The notes under the pieces: generated by a model | What the model was told of the DNA's origin: nothing | The model's input: only the letters and a program-made list of their open reading frames with translations | Databases searched by the model: none | Translations under genes and position numbers: made by a program | Source of the DNA: Arenimonas sp. SCN 70-307 | GTDB lineage: Bacteria > Pseudomonadota > Gammaproteobacteria > Xanthomonadales > Xanthomonadaceae | Length of the DNA stretch: 60,590 nucleotides | NCBI RefSeq assembly: GCF_001724815.1 | Contig: NZ_MEDO01000026.1 | Span: 1-60,590, forward strand | Direction of reading: 5' to 3' | Part shown: one piece after another, positions 9,025 to 20,038 of the stretch | How positions within the stretch are numbered: the stretch's first letter is position 1 | Layout: the number at the start of each line of letters is the position of its first letter

Positions 9025-9915
9025 ATGAAACTCTGGTCGATCATGGGCAACTCGCAGCGCCTCGACGGCGGTGCGATGTTCGGCAACGCACCGCGGGCGA
9101 TGTGGGAGAAGTGGTCGCCGCCGGACGAACTCAACCGCATCGAGCTGGCCTGCCGCGCGCTGCTGGCCAGCCCGGTCAATGGCAAGACGGTGCTGTTCGA
9201 GGCCGGCATCGGCGCGTTCTTCGAGCCCAAGCTGCGCGAGCGCTACGGCGTGGTCGAGGAGCGGCACGTGCTGCTCGACTCGCTGGCGCAGTCGGGTTTC
9301 TCGCACGAGGACGTGGACGTGGTGGTACTCAGCCACCTGCACTTCGACCACGCCGGCGGCCTGCTCGCCGCCTGGGCAGAAGGCCAGCCGCCGCGCCTGC
9401 TGTTCCCCAACGCCACCTTCGTGGTCGGCGCCGAGCACTGGCGCCGCGCCCGCGAGCCGCATGCGCGCGACCGCGCCAGCTTCATCCCCGAACTGATGGA
9501 CCTGCTCGAGGCCAGCGGCCGGCTCGAGCTCGTCGCCGGCGACCGCAGCCAGGCCCTGGGCGAGGCGGTGCGCTTCCACTTCAGCGAAGGCCACACGCCG
9601 GGCCTGATGCTGGCCGAGCTGTGCGGCGCACCCGGCGAGGATGGCCGCCCGCGCGGCGGCCTGGTGTTCTGCGCCGACCTCATCCCGGGCCGGCCCTGGG
9701 TGCACGTGCCGATCACGATGGGCTACGACCGCTTCCCCGAGATGCTGATCGACGAAAAGCGCGCCTTCCTGGAAGACAAGCTGGCGCGCAACGTGCACCT
9801 GTATTTCACCCACGACCCCGGCTGCGCCCTCGCCCAGGTGGCGCAGGACGGCAAGGGCAAGTTCACCACCACCCACGAGGTCGCCGCGCTGGCGGCCCGT
9901 CCACTGGCTGCCTGA
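9025..9915 (+). CDS. MBL-fold metallo-hydrolase
   Basis: A 296-residue metallo-beta-lactamase-fold hydrolase. It has the metal motif [10 protein letters not shown] at about residues 102-111, a second His in FSEGHTPG, an Asp in FCADLIPG and a final His in [13 protein letters not shown], so the di-metal site looks complete. No signal peptide, so cytoplasmic. The substrate is unknown; the general shape recalls quorum-quenching or N-acyl-type hydrolases, but no subfamily can be assigned. AGGAGG ribosome site, 9 bases after ggt. Confidence 0.85.
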   Translation: MKLWSIMGNSQRLDGGAMFGNAPRAMWEKWSPPDELNRIELACRALLASPVNGKTVLFEAGIGAFFEPKLRERYGVVEERHVLLDSLAQSGFSHEDVDVVVLSHLHFDHAGGLLAAWAEGQPPRLLFPNATFVVGAEHWRRAREPHARDRASFIPELMDLLEASGRLELVAGDRSQALGEAVRFHFSEGHTPGLMLAELCGAPGEDGRPRGGLVFCADLIPGRPWVHVPITMGYDRFPEMLIDEKRAFLEDKLARNVHLYFTHDPGCALAQVAQDGKGKFTTTHEVAALAARPLAA

Positions 9916-9926
9916 GGAGATCCCCG

Positions 9927-10343
9927 ATGCGCGTGATGCTTCCGTTCCTGCTGCTGTTGTCGCCCCTCGCCCTGGCCGCCGATTTCGGCGAGCCGATGCC
10001 GGAAGGCGAGGCCATCGGCATCGCCGCCGCGGCCGCCGACCCGGCTGCCTACACCACCGGCGAGCCGGCCAAGTTTTCCGGCCGCATCACCCAGGTTTGC
10101 CAGAAGAAGGGCTGCTGGGTGGTGCTCGAGCAGGACGGCGCCAGCGCCCGCGTGATGGCCAAGGACCACGGCTTCGAAGTGCCCAAGGATTCCACCGGCC
10201 CGGCCGTGGCCTACGGCATCCTGCAGGAGGAGCCGATCAGCGAGGAGCACGCGCGCCACCTGGTCGAGGACGACGGCGCCGCGCCGCCGGCTGCGAAGGA
10301 GCTGCGCATCATCGCCACCTCGATTTCCATCCCTGAAGCCTGA
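9927..10343 (+). CDS. Periplasmic DUF4920-domain protein
   Basis: A 138-residue exported protein with signal peptide MRVMLPFLLLLSPLALA. The body has the DUF4920 signature: FSGRITQVCQKKGCWVVLE with two close cysteines, then RVMAKDHGFEVPKD and VAYGILQEE. This OB-like beta-barrel family is of unknown function. The CQKKGC pair suggests metal binding or a redox role, which is inference. It is in the same run as the MBL hydrolase, with a 10-base gap. Confidence 0.8.
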   Translation: MRVMLPFLLLLSPLALAADFGEPMPEGEAIGIAAAAADPAAYTTGEPAKFSGRITQVCQKKGCWVVLEQDGASARVMAKDHGFEVPKDSTGPAVAYGILQEEPISEEHARHLVEDDGAAPPAAKELRIIATSISIPEA

Positions 10344-10360
10344 GTGTCATGCCGGCGGGC

Positions 10361-10384
10361 GATGATGCCCGGTCGGGCATCATC
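10361..10384. other. Perfect 10-bp hairpin just upstream of the PhoX-like ribosome site
   Basis: GATGATGCCC - GGTC - GGGCATCATC. The hairpin ends 6 bases before the AGGAGAG ribosome site of the TTG-started gene at 10402. No U-tract follows. It could be a 5' mRNA stabiliser, a translational control element or an inefficient terminator. Confidence 0.55.
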
Positions 10385-10401
10385 GAACGCAGGAGAGAGT
10401 C

Positions 10402-11808
10402 TTGGCTGATTACAACGAGGCGCCGCGCATCAGCCGCCGGCGCCTGCTCAAGGGCGGGCTGGGCCTGGGCGTGACGACCGCGCTGGGGCTCGGTCCGGTG
10501 GGCAGCCTGATGGCGCAGGCCGGCACCGGCCTCGGCATCTCCGCCGGCTACGGCCCGCTGGCGCCGGTCGCCGACCGCGCCACCGGCCTGCCGCTGCTGC
10601 AGTTGCCGGCGGGTTTCGAGTACGTGAGCTTCGGCTGGACCGGGGAGGAGATCGCGCCCGGCCAGGCGTGCCCGCGCAAGCACGACGGCATGGGCGTGGT
10701 GCGCGCCGACGGCGACATCGTCACCCTGGTGCGCAACCACGAGATCACCGCCGACCCGGGCGGCAGCTTCGCGCCGCCCTCGGCCACCTACGACCCGGAC
10801 TGCCGCGGCGGCACGGTGACGCTGCGTTTCGACACCGCGCGCGGCGCCTTCGTCGATGCGCGGCCCTCGCTCTCGGGCACGCTGGTGAACTGCGCCGGCG
10901 GCACCACGCCCTGGGGCAGCTGGCTGTCGTGCGAGGAGATCGTGCTCGACAAGGGCCAGGTGGTCGAGGTGGCCGGTGAGGAATACACCATCCAGCACAG
11001 CCACGGCTTCATCTTCGAAGTGCCCGGCGACGGCCTGTCGAACGCCGAGCCGCTGCTGGCCATGGGCCAGATGAAGCACGAGGCGGCCTGCGTGGACCCG
11101 CGCGACGGCATCGTCTACCTCACCGAGGACCACAAACCCTTCGCCGGCTTCTACCGCTTCATCCCGAAGGTGCAGGGCGAGCTGGCCCGCGGCGGCCGGC
11201 TGCAGATGCTGGCCGCCGAAGGCGTGCGCGACCTGCGCAAGGGGCGCCGCGTGGGCGAGCGGCTGCGCGTGCGCTGGGTGGACATCGACGAGCCCACCCG
11301 CGGCCGCGATGCCGAGGGCGGACCGGGCGGCCTGGTGCTGCAGGGCCTGGCCAACGGCGGCTCGGCCTTCATCCGCCTCGAGGGCGTGGTGGTGGCCGAC
11401 GGGCGCGTGTACTTCACCGCCACCAGCGGCGGCGACGCCGAATGCGGCCAGCTGTGGGCCTACCACCCGCAGGCCGGCCTGCTCGAGCTCGTGTTCGAAT
11501 CACCCGGCCGCGAGGTGCTCGACTACCCCGACAACATCATCGCCAGCCCCCGCGGCGGCCTGGTGATCTGCGAGGACTCCGACCAGCCGGTGCAGCGCCT
11601 GTACGGGCTCGATCGCGCCGGCGGCCTGTTCGAGTTCTGCCGCAACAACGTACTGCTGGACGGGCACCGGGGCTTCAGCGGAGACTTCCGGGACGCGGAG
11701 TGGGCCGGTGCCTGCTTCTCGCCGGACGGCCGCTGGCTGTTCGCCAACGTCTACACGCCGGGTTTCACCGTGGCCATCACCGGCCCCTGGAAGCCCGGCC
11801 TGATCTGA
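10402..11808 (+). CDS. PhoX-family (DUF839) phosphatase-like protein, Tat-exported
   Basis: A 468-residue protein of the PhoX/DUF839 family, whose characterised members are Ca/Fe-dependent alkaline phosphatases with a beta-propeller fold. The Tat signal SRRRLLKGGLGLG lies at residues 11-23, consistent with export of a folded metalloprotein. Family-like segments are CPRKHDGMGVV, VRNHEI, GTTPWGSWLSCEE, MGQMKHEAACVDP, VYLTEDH, LVICEDSDQP and FSPDGRWLFANVYTPG. The start is TTG, chosen because AGGAGAG lies 5 bases upstream and no ATG precedes the Tat motif. Actual substrate not established; phosphate control is not evident in the promoter. Confidence 0.85.
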   Translation: MADYNEAPRISRRRLLKGGLGLGVTTALGLGPVGSLMAQAGTGLGISAGYGPLAPVADRATGLPLLQLPAGFEYVSFGWTGEEIAPGQACPRKHDGMGVVRADGDIVTLVRNHEITADPGGSFAPPSATYDPDCRGGTVTLRFDTARGAFVDARPSLSGTLVNCAGGTTPWGSWLSCEEIVLDKGQVVEVAGEEYTIQHSHGFIFEVPGDGLSNAEPLLAMGQMKHEAACVDPRDGIVYLTEDHKPFAGFYRFIPKVQGELARGGRLQMLAAEGVRDLRKGRRVGERLRVRWVDIDEPTRGRDAEGGPGGLVLQGLANGGSAFIRLEGVVVADGRVYFTATSGGDAECGQLWAYHPQAGLLELVFESPGREVLDYPDNIIASPRGGLVICEDSDQPVQRLYGLDRAGGLFEFCRNNVLLDGHRGFSGDFRDAEWAGACFSPDGRWLFANVYTPGFTVAITGPWKPGLI

Positions 11809-11817
11809 GGGCTCGCC

Positions 11818-12210
11818 ATGGTCACCCTGCTGTACGCGGCGCTTTGCACGCTGCTGATCCTCGTCCTGGCCGGCCGCGTGATGGCCGCCCGCATGAAGTA
11901 CCGCGTCGGCCTGGGCGACGGCGGCAATGCCGAACTCAACCGGCGCGTGCGCGCGCACGCCAACGCGGTGGAGTACGTGCCGCTGGCGCTGCTGCTGCTC
12001 GGCGGCATGGAGCTCAACGGCTACCCGGACTGGCTGATCCACGTCTTCGGCGGCACCCTGCTGCTCTCGCGCGTGCTGCACGCCTGGGGCCTTCACGTCT
12101 CGGCCGGCACGAGTGCCGGGCGCTTCGCCGGCATGCTGCTGACCCTGCTGCTGATGATCGTGATGGCGCTGTTCGCCATCGCCGGCTTCATCCAGCAGCA
12201 CCTGCCCTGA
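11818..12210 (+). CDS. MAPEG-family membrane protein
   Basis: A 130-residue integral membrane protein with four predicted helices. Family features are MKYRVGLGDGGNAELNRRVRAHANAVEYVPLAL after the first helix and SRVLHAWG before the third. Eukaryotic relatives are glutathione-dependent transferases and eicosanoid enzymes; bacterial ones are mostly uncharacterised. It begins 9 bases after the PhoX-like gene. The stop codon abuts that of the convergent EF-hand gene (TGATCA). Confidence 0.88.
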   Translation: MVTLLYAALCTLLILVLAGRVMAARMKYRVGLGDGGNAELNRRVRAHANAVEYVPLALLLLGGMELNGYPDWLIHVFGGTLLLSRVLHAWGLHVSAGTSAGRFAGMLLTLLLMIVMALFAIAGFIQQHLP

Positions 12211-12552
12211 TCAGCGGGGCGGGGCGAGGAACTCGGCGCGGCTGAGGTAGCCGTCGCCGTTGCTGTCCTGCCGACGGAACTGCGCGGTGAAGCGCGCCTC
12301 GTGCTCGGCGCGGGTGATGCGCGGCGCGTCCGGCACGTGCTGCTCGTGCGGCTCGAGCACGTCGTTGCCGTCCAGGTCCATCTGCCCGAAGGCGTAGCCC
12401 ATGCGCTCGAGGAACTCGGCCAGCGAAATGCGGTCGTCGCCGTCGAGATCGACCGCGGAGAAATAGTCGTTGGCGGTCACCGGCGCGGCGAGCAGCGCGG
12501 CCAGCGCGGCGGCCAACAGGGCGCGACGGCGCGGGCGGCGCTCAGCCGGCAT
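12211..12552 (-). CDS. Secreted EF-hand calcium-binding protein
   Basis: A 113-residue protein with a basic N-terminus and signal peptide (ending PVTAND) and three EF-hand loops: DLDGDDRISLAE, DLDGNDVLEPHE and DSNGDGYLSRAE. The first and third have the full set of calcium ligands; the second is plausible. Probably a periplasmic or outer-surface calcium sensor or buffer; partner unknown. The start overlaps the rlmM 3' end by 11 bp, suggesting translational coupling. Confidence 0.85.
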   Translation of the reverse strand: MPAERRPRRRALLAAALAALLAAPVTANDYFSAVDLDGDDRISLAEFLERMGYAFGQMDLDGNDVLEPHEQHVPDAPRITRAEHEARFTAQFRRQDSNGDGYLSRAEFLAPPR

Positions 12553-13588
12553 AAACCGTGATTTCCTCTCGGTCGTGGTAGAGCTGGCGCGCGCGCACGT
12601 CCAGCGGCCTTCCGGCTTGGTCGGCGAACAGCTGCAGGCAGTCGCGGGTTTCGTCCCAGCGCTTCTTCATCGGCAGCTTGAGGTTGAAGATCGCGCGCTT
12701 GCACCAGCCCTCGCGGAACCAGGTGGCCATGCGCGCGGCCACCTTCGAGGGCGACTCGACCATGTCGCACACCAGCCAGTCCAGCGGCTTGGGCGGCTGC
12801 CAGCGGAAACCGTCGGCGCGGATGTGCTCGATCACGCCGGTGTCCATCGCGCTGGCGGCCATCGGCCCGTTGTCCACCGCGAACACGCGCACGTGCCGGC
12901 GCGCCAGCACCCAGCTCCAGCCGCCGGGCGCGGCGCCAAGGTCGGCGGCGGTCATGCCGGGCTGGATGAAGGCCTCGCGCTCCTTGTCGGTGAGCAGGCA
13001 CATCAGCGCCTCCTCGAGCTTGAGCGCCGAGCGGCTGGGCGCGTCGGCGTGGGCGCGCAGGCGCGGCACGCCCAGCGGCCAGGGCGAGGCGTCGTTGCGG
13101 TCGGCGCTGGCGAGCAGGGCGTGGTCGCCGGCCAGCATCAGCACGTGCAGGCGCGGCAGGCGCGGCTCGTCCTTGTCGGTCACCAGGCCGCGCTGGCGCA
13201 GGGCCGGGCGCAGCGCGTTGCCGAAGGCGCGGGCCAGGCCGGCCAGCTGCTTGCCTTCGTCCGATTCCGGGTGCTCGACCCAGACCTCGCCGTGGCGGCC
13301 GCGGCCGCCGAGCGCTTCCATGATCGGGGTGATGCGGTCCTTCGGGTCCATGCCGGCCACGTCGGCCAGCAGGCGCAGCTTCTGCCGCGCGAACACCAGT
13401 GACGACCAGGGCAGCGCGCGCGAGAGCGCGGCGCCGTCCTCGACGCCGAGGAACGGCACGTAGCCGCTGTTGCGTTCGGTGCGCGCGTAACCGTGGAAAC
13501 CGGCGAGCGCGGCGCGCTCGGACAGCTCGGCGGCCAGCTCGGGCTCGAAGCCCGGGCGGCAGTAGGCCAGCAGGCCGTCAGTAGACAA
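12542..13588 (-). CDS. rlmM: 23S rRNA (cytidine2498-2'-O)-methyltransferase RlmM
   Basis: 2'-O-methylates C2498 of 23S rRNA before ribosome assembly. The 348 residues comprise an N-terminal THUMP-like part (LAYCRPGFEPELAAEL) and a Rossmann methyltransferase with SAM motif AADLGAAPGGWSWVL, DNGPMA, LVCDMVESP and KLPMKKRW, which supply the K-D-K-E type active site. The start is TTG, supported by a GGAGA ribosome site 8 bases upstream and by the family's usual beginning. It overlaps the upstream deaminase gene by 11 bp. Confidence 0.95.
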   Translation of the reverse strand: MSTDGLLAYCRPGFEPELAAELSERAALAGFHGYARTERNSGYVPFLGVEDGAALSRALPWSSLVFARQKLRLLADVAGMDPKDRITPIMEALGGRGRHGEVWVEHPESDEGKQLAGLARAFGNALRPALRQRGLVTDKDEPRLPRLHVLMLAGDHALLASADRNDASPWPLGVPRLRAHADAPSRSALKLEEALMCLLTDKEREAFIQPGMTAADLGAAPGGWSWVLARRHVRVFAVDNGPMAASAMDTGVIEHIRADGFRWQPPKPLDWLVCDMVESPSKVAARMATWFREGWCKRAIFNLKLPMKKRWDETRDCLQLFADQAGRPLDVRARQLYHDREEITVYAG

Positions 13589-14132
13589 GTCCGGATTCTC
13601 CGTAGTCGCGCAGCACGTCGCGCGCGTGGTCGCGCATCAGGTCGAGGGTGACGCGGATGCCTCGCTTCTCGAGTTCGCCGGTCCAGTCGGCCGGCAGCGG
13701 GCCTTCGTCGAAGCCGGCCAGGGTCTGCACGTCGTCGGCGCGGGCGGCGATGAGCAATTCATCGATGCCGGCCCAGACGCAGGCGCCGTAGCACATCGAG
13801 CAGGGCTGGGCCGAAGTGGCCAGGGTCACCGGGCCGCCGGCCAGGTTGAGCCGGTAGCTCTGCAGGCGCTGCTGGCTGGTGGCCAGGGCCATCACCTCGG
13901 CGTGCGCGGCCGAGCAGTTGTGCGGCACCACGCGGTTCACGCCCACGCCCACCAGCCGGCTGCCGGCGAACACCGCCGCGCCGAAGGGGCCGCCGCTGCG
14001 GTGGTCCACGTTCAGGCGCGAGAGCCGGATCGCCAGCGCGATCTTGTCCTCGGCCGACGGGTACTCGCGCTGCTCGTCCACTTCCTCGTGGACCCAGGGC
14101 GGCAGGGTGAGGTGGAGCTGGGCGTAGATCAT
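13578..14132 (-). CDS. Zinc-dependent nucleoside/guanine deaminase family protein
   Basis: A 184-residue cytidine/deoxycytidylate deaminase-fold protein. The zinc site is complete: HAEVMAL (His ligand plus catalytic Glu) and PCSMCYGAC (two Cys ligands). The GGPFGAAVFAG segment and overall length resemble guanine deaminase or tRNA-adenosine-deaminase-like proteins. An N-terminal extension of about 30 residues is not typical of TadA, so the substrate is left open. Cytoplasmic. It lies between glnS and rlmM, all minus strand and nearly touching. Confidence 0.85.
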   Translation of the reverse strand: MIYAQLHLTLPPWVHEEVDEQREYPSAEDKIALAIRLSRLNVDHRSGGPFGAAVFAGSRLVGVGVNRVVPHNCSAAHAEVMALATSQQRLQSYRLNLAGGPVTLATSAQPCSMCYGACVWAGIDELLIAARADDVQTLAGFDEGPLPADWTGELEKRGIRVTLDLMRDHARDVLRDYGESGLVY

Positions 14133-14139
14133 GCGCGCC

Positions 14140-15879
<1,740 letters not shown>

Positions 15880-16017
15880 GCGTCCGGTTCGGGCCTTCAA
15901 AGGCGTACAGTCTAACGGCTCGGCCCTTCCGCATGGCCCCGGCTGTATCCGCGGGCGAGGGCGGCTAGAATCGGCCGGGCAGGGGGCTGCACCAAAAACC
16001 AACGGGGAGAACGGCGC

Positions 16018-18213
16018 TTGCGTATCGCATGGGCCCTGAGCACGGCAGCCGCCACCATCGTCCTGGCCGCAGCCCTGGTCCTGACCGGGCCCGGCGCCCG
16101 CGCCGAAGACGGCAGCCAGGTACCGCTCGACCTGGCGGTGATGGAAACCCCGGTCGGCACCACCCTCGACGACATCCTCAGTGGCCGCGCCCAGCCCGGC
16201 TTCACGCCCGTGCTCACGCCCGGCACCCCGTTCACGGCCCGCGAAGGCCAGGTGCTGTGGGTGCGCATCCGCGCCGAGCTGCCGGAGGCCCCGCGCGACT
16301 GGCGGCTGGGCATCGTGCGCGTGCCGGTGGACCAGGTCCGGCTGCGCGTGCACCCGCCCGGGGAAATCGTCGCCCGCGACGGCTTTTTCCGCCGCGACGA
16401 CGGCCAGCGGCCGTGGCCGGCGCGCTTCGACCTGCCTCTGCCCGAAGGCCTGGCCGGCCGCACCGAGCTTTACCTCGAGATCGAAGGGCAGGTGATGGGT
16501 GGCCTGCACCTGTCCCTGCGCGACGGCCCGGCGGCCGTGGCCGAGGAGGCCCAGGCCCGGTTCTGGTTCCGCCTGGTCTACGGCCTGCTGCTGGCCGTGG
16601 CCCTGCTGTCGCTGGTGCGCCACGCCGAAGACTCCGATGCCGGGGCGCCGGCGGTGGGCGCGGCGGCCTTCTGCGCCTGGCTGGCCTGCCTGGGCATCAA
16701 CGGCCACCTGTATTCGCTGCCGGAGGTGGCGCTGCTCTCGGGCCTGGGCGCCGTGGTGCCGCAGGCCCTGTTCCTGCTCGGCGCCGGCCCGCTGGTGCTG
16801 GCGACCCTGCGTTACAGCGGCCTGGCCAAGTCGGCCCCGCCGCTGGTGGGCTGGATGCGTGGCCTGGGCTGGCTGCTGGTGGCCGGCGCGGTGTTCGCCT
16901 TCACCCTGCCGCCGGGCGCCAGCATCACGCTGCAGTGGGTGGCCTGGTTCAGCTACCCGGTGGCGCTGATGGCCTGCCTGGTGATGCTGGCCATGGACTC
17001 GCGCAGCTACCGCTGGGCGCCGCTGCTGACCCTGCTGGCCATGGCGGCGGCGGTGCTGGTGCGCGTGCTCGCCGACAACCAGGTGCTCGAGGCGGGCTGG
17101 TGGACGCTCTACGGCTGGCAGCTGCTGCTGGCCCTGGTGGTGACCCAGTTCCTGGCCCTGCCCTGGGGCCGGGCGCGCCTGCAGCGCTGGCAGGTGCGCC
17201 GGCGCGCCATGCCGCCCGAGCCCAGCGCCGAGGAGAAGATCGCCGTCGCCCGCGACAAGCTGGTCAAGAGCCTGCAGCTGGGCCTGGCCCACGCCGACGA
17301 CGATGACATGTCCTGGATCGCCTACCGCCGCCTGCTCGACGGCCTGAAGTCGGTGCTGCCCCAGGATTCGTCCGCGGTGGTGGGCGAGCATGCGGACGGC
17401 GAGGAGCTGCTGCAGGTCGAACCCAAGTCGGCCGAGCCGCGCTACCGCGACCTGCTGCGCGATCGCACGACCCTGCTGCGCAACCTGAGCAAGCTCAAGG
17501 CGCCGCAGCAGGTGGGCCTGGATTTCGACGGCCCGGACGGCCCGCTGGAGAAAGTACAGCTGGCCGTGATCCCGCTGCCGATCCCGCGGCCGGGCTGGGG
17601 CGCGCTGCTGGTCGAGCGGCCCGATGGCGTGGCCTATTCCGACGCCGAGCTGGCCCTGTGCGCCGAATTCGCGGCGATGGCCGTGATGGCCGGCGAGGAA
17701 GCCTCGGGCACGGTCAGCGCCCAGCGCCAGGCCGAGACCGATCCGGCCACCGGCGTGTTCCGCGAGGAGTCGCTGCGCGAGCGCCTGCAGCAGATGGTGG
17801 ATGCCGCGCGGCTCAAGCAGTCGCCCTTCAGCCTGCTTTGCGTGGTGGTGGACCAGCTGCCCGCCCTGCGCCAGGCCAGCGGCGAGGTCGGCGCCGTGTC
17901 GGCGCTGCGGCCGGTGGCGACGATGCTGCGCGACGAGCTCAGCCACGGCGACCTGGTCGGCCGCGGCGGCCCCGATGGTTTCCTGGTGCTGGCGCCGGGC
18001 AAGAAGCTGCTGCAGGCGCGCGAGTATGCCGATCGCCTGCGCGAGGCGGTTTCGCACATGGTCGTCGACCCGCGCATCGCGCCCATGCTCAGCATCAGCG
18101 TGGGCATCGCCCAGGCCGGCCCCGACGAACGCAACATCGCCGCGCTCACCGAACGCGCGGCCAAGGCCGCGCTGGTCGCGTCCAAGAACGGCGGCAACCA
18201 GATCTTCAGCTGA
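16018..18213 (+). CDS. 7TM sensor protein with GAF-like and degenerate GGDEF domains
   Basis: A 731-residue inner-membrane signalling protein. Order: signal peptide (to about 29), periplasmic sensory region resembling 7TMR-DISM (30-175), about seven membrane helices (185-390), a GAF-like cytoplasmic part (400-560) and a C-terminal GGDEF-type fold (575-731). That last domain keeps framework motifs ([24 protein letters not shown]), but the GG(D/E)EF loop reads GPDGF at about residue 650, so it should not make c-di-GMP. The TTG start is backed by a GGGGAG site. It diverges from glnS and lies 7 bases before the GST gene. Confidence 0.8.
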   Translation: MRIAWALSTAAATIVLAAALVLTGPGARAEDGSQVPLDLAVMETPVGTTLDDILSGRAQPGFTPVLTPGTPFTAREGQVLWVRIRAELPEAPRDWRLGIVRVPVDQVRLRVHPPGEIVARDGFFRRDDGQRPWPARFDLPLPEGLAGRTELYLEIEGQVMGGLHLSLRDGPAAVAEEAQARFWFRLVYGLLLAVALLSLVRHAEDSDAGAPAVGAAAFCAWLACLGINGHLYSLPEVALLSGLGAVVPQALFLLGAGPLVLATLRYSGLAKSAPPLVGWMRGLGWLLVAGAVFAFTLPPGASITLQWVAWFSYPVALMACLVMLAMDSRSYRWAPLLTLLAMAAAVLVRVLADNQVLEAGWWTLYGWQLLLALVVTQFLALPWGRARLQRWQVRRRAMPPEPSAEEKIAVARDKLVKSLQLGLAHADDDDMSWIAYRRLLDGLKSVLPQDSSAVVGEHADGEELLQVEPKSAEPRYRDLLRDRTTLLRNLSKLKAPQQVGLDFDGPDGPLEKVQLAVIPLPIPRPGWGALLVERPDGVAYSDAELALCAEFAAMAVMAGEEASGTVSAQRQAETDPATGVFREESLRERLQQMVDAARLKQSPFSLLCVVVDQLPALRQASGEVGAVSALRPVATMLRDELSHGDLVGRGGPDGFLVLAPGKKLLQAREYADRLREAVSHMVVDPRIAPMLSISVGIAQAGPDERNIAALTERAAKAALVASKNGGNQIFS

Positions 18214-18220
18214 GGCTTCC

Positions 18221-18868
18221 TTGACCACCACCCTCGTCATCGGCAACAAGAATTACTCCTCCTGGTCGCTGCGGCCGTGGCTGTTGCTGCGGCACTTCGG
18301 GGTCGGGTTCGCGGAGATCCAGCTGCCGCTGGACACGCCCGAGTTCCACGAGCGCATCGCTGCGCTCTCGCCCAGCCGGCGCGTGCCGGCGCTGCACGAC
18401 GGCGGGCTCGTGGTCTGGGATTCGCTGGCGATCTGCGAATACGCCAACGAGCGCTGGCTCGATGGCCGGGGCTGGCCGCGCGACCTCGCCACCCGCGCGC
18501 TGGCGCGCAGCGCCGCCGCCGAAATGCATTCGGGCTTCGCCGCCCTGCGCGGCCAGCTGCCGATGAACCTGCGCCGGCAGCCGCGCGAGCGGCACTGGGA
18601 CGACGCCGCCCAGCACGACATCGACCGCGTGCAGGCGATCTGGGCCGGGCTGCGCGCCCGCGCCGGCGGCGGCGATTTCCTGTGCGGCGGCTTCGGCATC
18701 GTCGATGCGATGTTCGCGCCGGTCTGCGTGCGTTTCCGCGGCTACGGCGTGGCCCTGGAGCCAGCGTCGGAAGCCTACGCGGACGCGATCTACGCGCTGC
18801 CGGCCATGCGCGAGTGGATCGACTCGGCCTCGCGCGAAACCCTCCGCGTGGCCGCGGACGAGGCCTGA
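18221..18868 (+). CDS. Glutathione S-transferase family protein
   Basis: A 215-residue cytosolic GST-fold protein. The N-terminal thioredoxin-like half begins [20 protein letters not shown], where the serine pair is the usual site for activating glutathione. [23 protein letters not shown] is the glutathione-contact region (VPAL, then the DSLAI motif). The C-terminal half is helical ([17 protein letters not shown]). The start is taken as TTG, since the homologous beginning lies there and no ATG precedes it; the ribosome site (TGAGG) is weak. It lies two bases upstream of apt. Confidence 0.88.
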   Translation: MTTTLVIGNKNYSSWSLRPWLLLRHFGVGFAEIQLPLDTPEFHERIAALSPSRRVPALHDGGLVVWDSLAICEYANERWLDGRGWPRDLATRALARSAAAEMHSGFAALRGQLPMNLRRQPRERHWDDAAQHDIDRVQAIWAGLRARAGGGDFLCGGFGIVDAMFAPVCVRFRGYGVALEPASEAYADAIYALPAMREWIDSASRETLRVAADEA

Positions 18869-18870
18869 GC

Positions 18871-19386
18871 ATGGACTTCGCCCGGCTGATCCGCGAAATC
18901 CCCGACTTCCCCAAACCCGGCATCCGCTTCAAGGACTTCAGCCCGCTGCTGGCCGACGGCCAGGCCTTCGCCGATGCCGTGGCGGCGATGGCGGCGCCCT
19001 GGCGCGGGCAGTCGCTGCGTGCGGTCGTCGGAATCGAGGCGCGAGGCTTCATCCTCGGCGCCGCGGTGGCGCGCGAGCTGGGCATCGGCTTCGTGCCCGT
19101 GCGCAAGCCCGGCAAGCTGCCCGGCGCGGTGCGCGAGGTCAGCTACGCGCTCGAGTACGGCCACGATCGACTGCAGGTGCAGGCCGACGCGGTGCCGCCG
19201 GGCGCGGCGGTGCTGATCGTGGACGACGTGCTGGCCACCGGCGGCACGCTGGCCGCCGCGGCCGAACTGGTCGAAGGACTGGGCGCGCGGCTTGCGGGTG
19301 CGGCCGTGCTGCTCGAACTCGGTGCGCTGGGCGGGCGCCGGCGCTGGGCGCGAAACCAGCCCCTGCTGGCCACGCTCAGCTACTGA
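18871..19386 (+). CDS. apt: Adenine phosphoribosyltransferase
   Basis: Purine salvage: adenine plus PRPP to AMP. The 171 residues have the classic opening [17 protein letters not shown], the [14 protein letters not shown] segment, VRKPGKLPG and the PRPP-binding motif [13 protein letters not shown]. Length is standard. It is the third gene of a plus-strand run with the 7TM sensor and the GST; the spacing suggests co-transcription. It ends convergent with the next gene, and a 13-base palindrome covers its stop codon. Confidence 0.97.
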   Translation: MDFARLIREIPDFPKPGIRFKDFSPLLADGQAFADAVAAMAAPWRGQSLRAVVGIEARGFILGAAVARELGIGFVPVRKPGKLPGAVREVSYALEYGHDRLQVQADAVPPGAAVLIVDDVLATGGTLAAAAELVEGLGARLAGAAVLLELGALGGRRRWARNQPLLATLSY

Positions 19387-19387
19387 C

Positions 19388-20023
19388 TCAGTACGACGAC
19401 AGCTCGCAGACGTAGATCAGCTCGCAGGCGCCGTCGCCGCTGTCCTCGCGGCTGAGCGAGCTGCGCCAGCGCCAGCCTTCGCGGTCGTGCACCTCCACCA
19501 GCCAGCCGCGCAGGCGCACCGCCTGTCCGGGGCGCACGCGGTCGAGCGCCGCGGCCACCGCGGCGTCGGCCGGGACCAGGTGCATGTTGGCGCTGGAGCG
19601 GATGATTTCGGGCAGCGGGATCGGCGGGCCCTGCGCGCCCCAGCGGTAGTGGTACCAGCGGCCGCGCTGGCTGATGTCGAGCTGCTGGTAAACGGCGGGG
19701 TCGGCCATGCGGTTCCAGCCCAGCGCGAGGTCGGTGGGCGAGATCGCCGCGCCGCGGTCGAAGCGATAGTCCTCGCGGCGCAGCACGCGAGCCTCGAGCG
19801 CGAAGGCCGCCAGCGGCCGCAGCTGGTGGCCGGCCACTTCGAACACCGGGGCATCGCCGAGGTTGACCTGCAGCGGCGTGCCCAGGCGCTCGGGCGCCGG
19901 CAGGGTGGGGCAGTCGAGCTGGCCGCTGGCGCCCACCGCCGGGCGCGGCGGGTCGCCGCCCGAGGCCGCCCAGAACAGGGCGAGCACGGCCAGGAGCAGG
20001 GTTATCCAAAGCCAGCGGGGCAT
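19388..20023 (-). CDS. Conserved membrane-anchored protein of unknown function
   Basis: A 211-residue protein with one N-terminal membrane helix (RWLWITLLLAVLALFWAA) and a periplasmic remainder. Recognisable but unassigned features: LRREDYRFDRGAAISPTDLALGWNRMAD, WYHYRWG, SSANMHLVP and LRGWLVEVHDREGWRWRSSLSREDSGDGACELIYV. The pattern looks like a conserved hypothetical family in Gammaproteobacteria. The ATG at 20023 is preferred; a TTG at 20038 would add five residues. It lies 15 bases downstream of rnk. Confidence 0.7.
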   Translation of the reverse strand: MPRWLWITLLLAVLALFWAASGGDPPRPAVGASGQLDCPTLPAPERLGTPLQVNLGDAPVFEVAGHQLRPLAAFALEARVLRREDYRFDRGAAISPTDLALGWNRMADPAVYQQLDISQRGRWYHYRWGAQGPPIPLPEIIRSSANMHLVPADAAVAAALDRVRPGQAVRLRGWLVEVHDREGWRWRSSLSREDSGDGACELIYVCELSSY

Positions 20024-20038
20024 GGCGCGGCGCAGCAA

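Noticed and set aside
7144..9876. Minus-strand open frame of 910 codons
   Set aside because: It lies antisense to ggt and the MBL hydrolase, which have complete motifs. Its composition (repetitive His, Gln, Arg, Gly, Ala) is that of a shadow frame.
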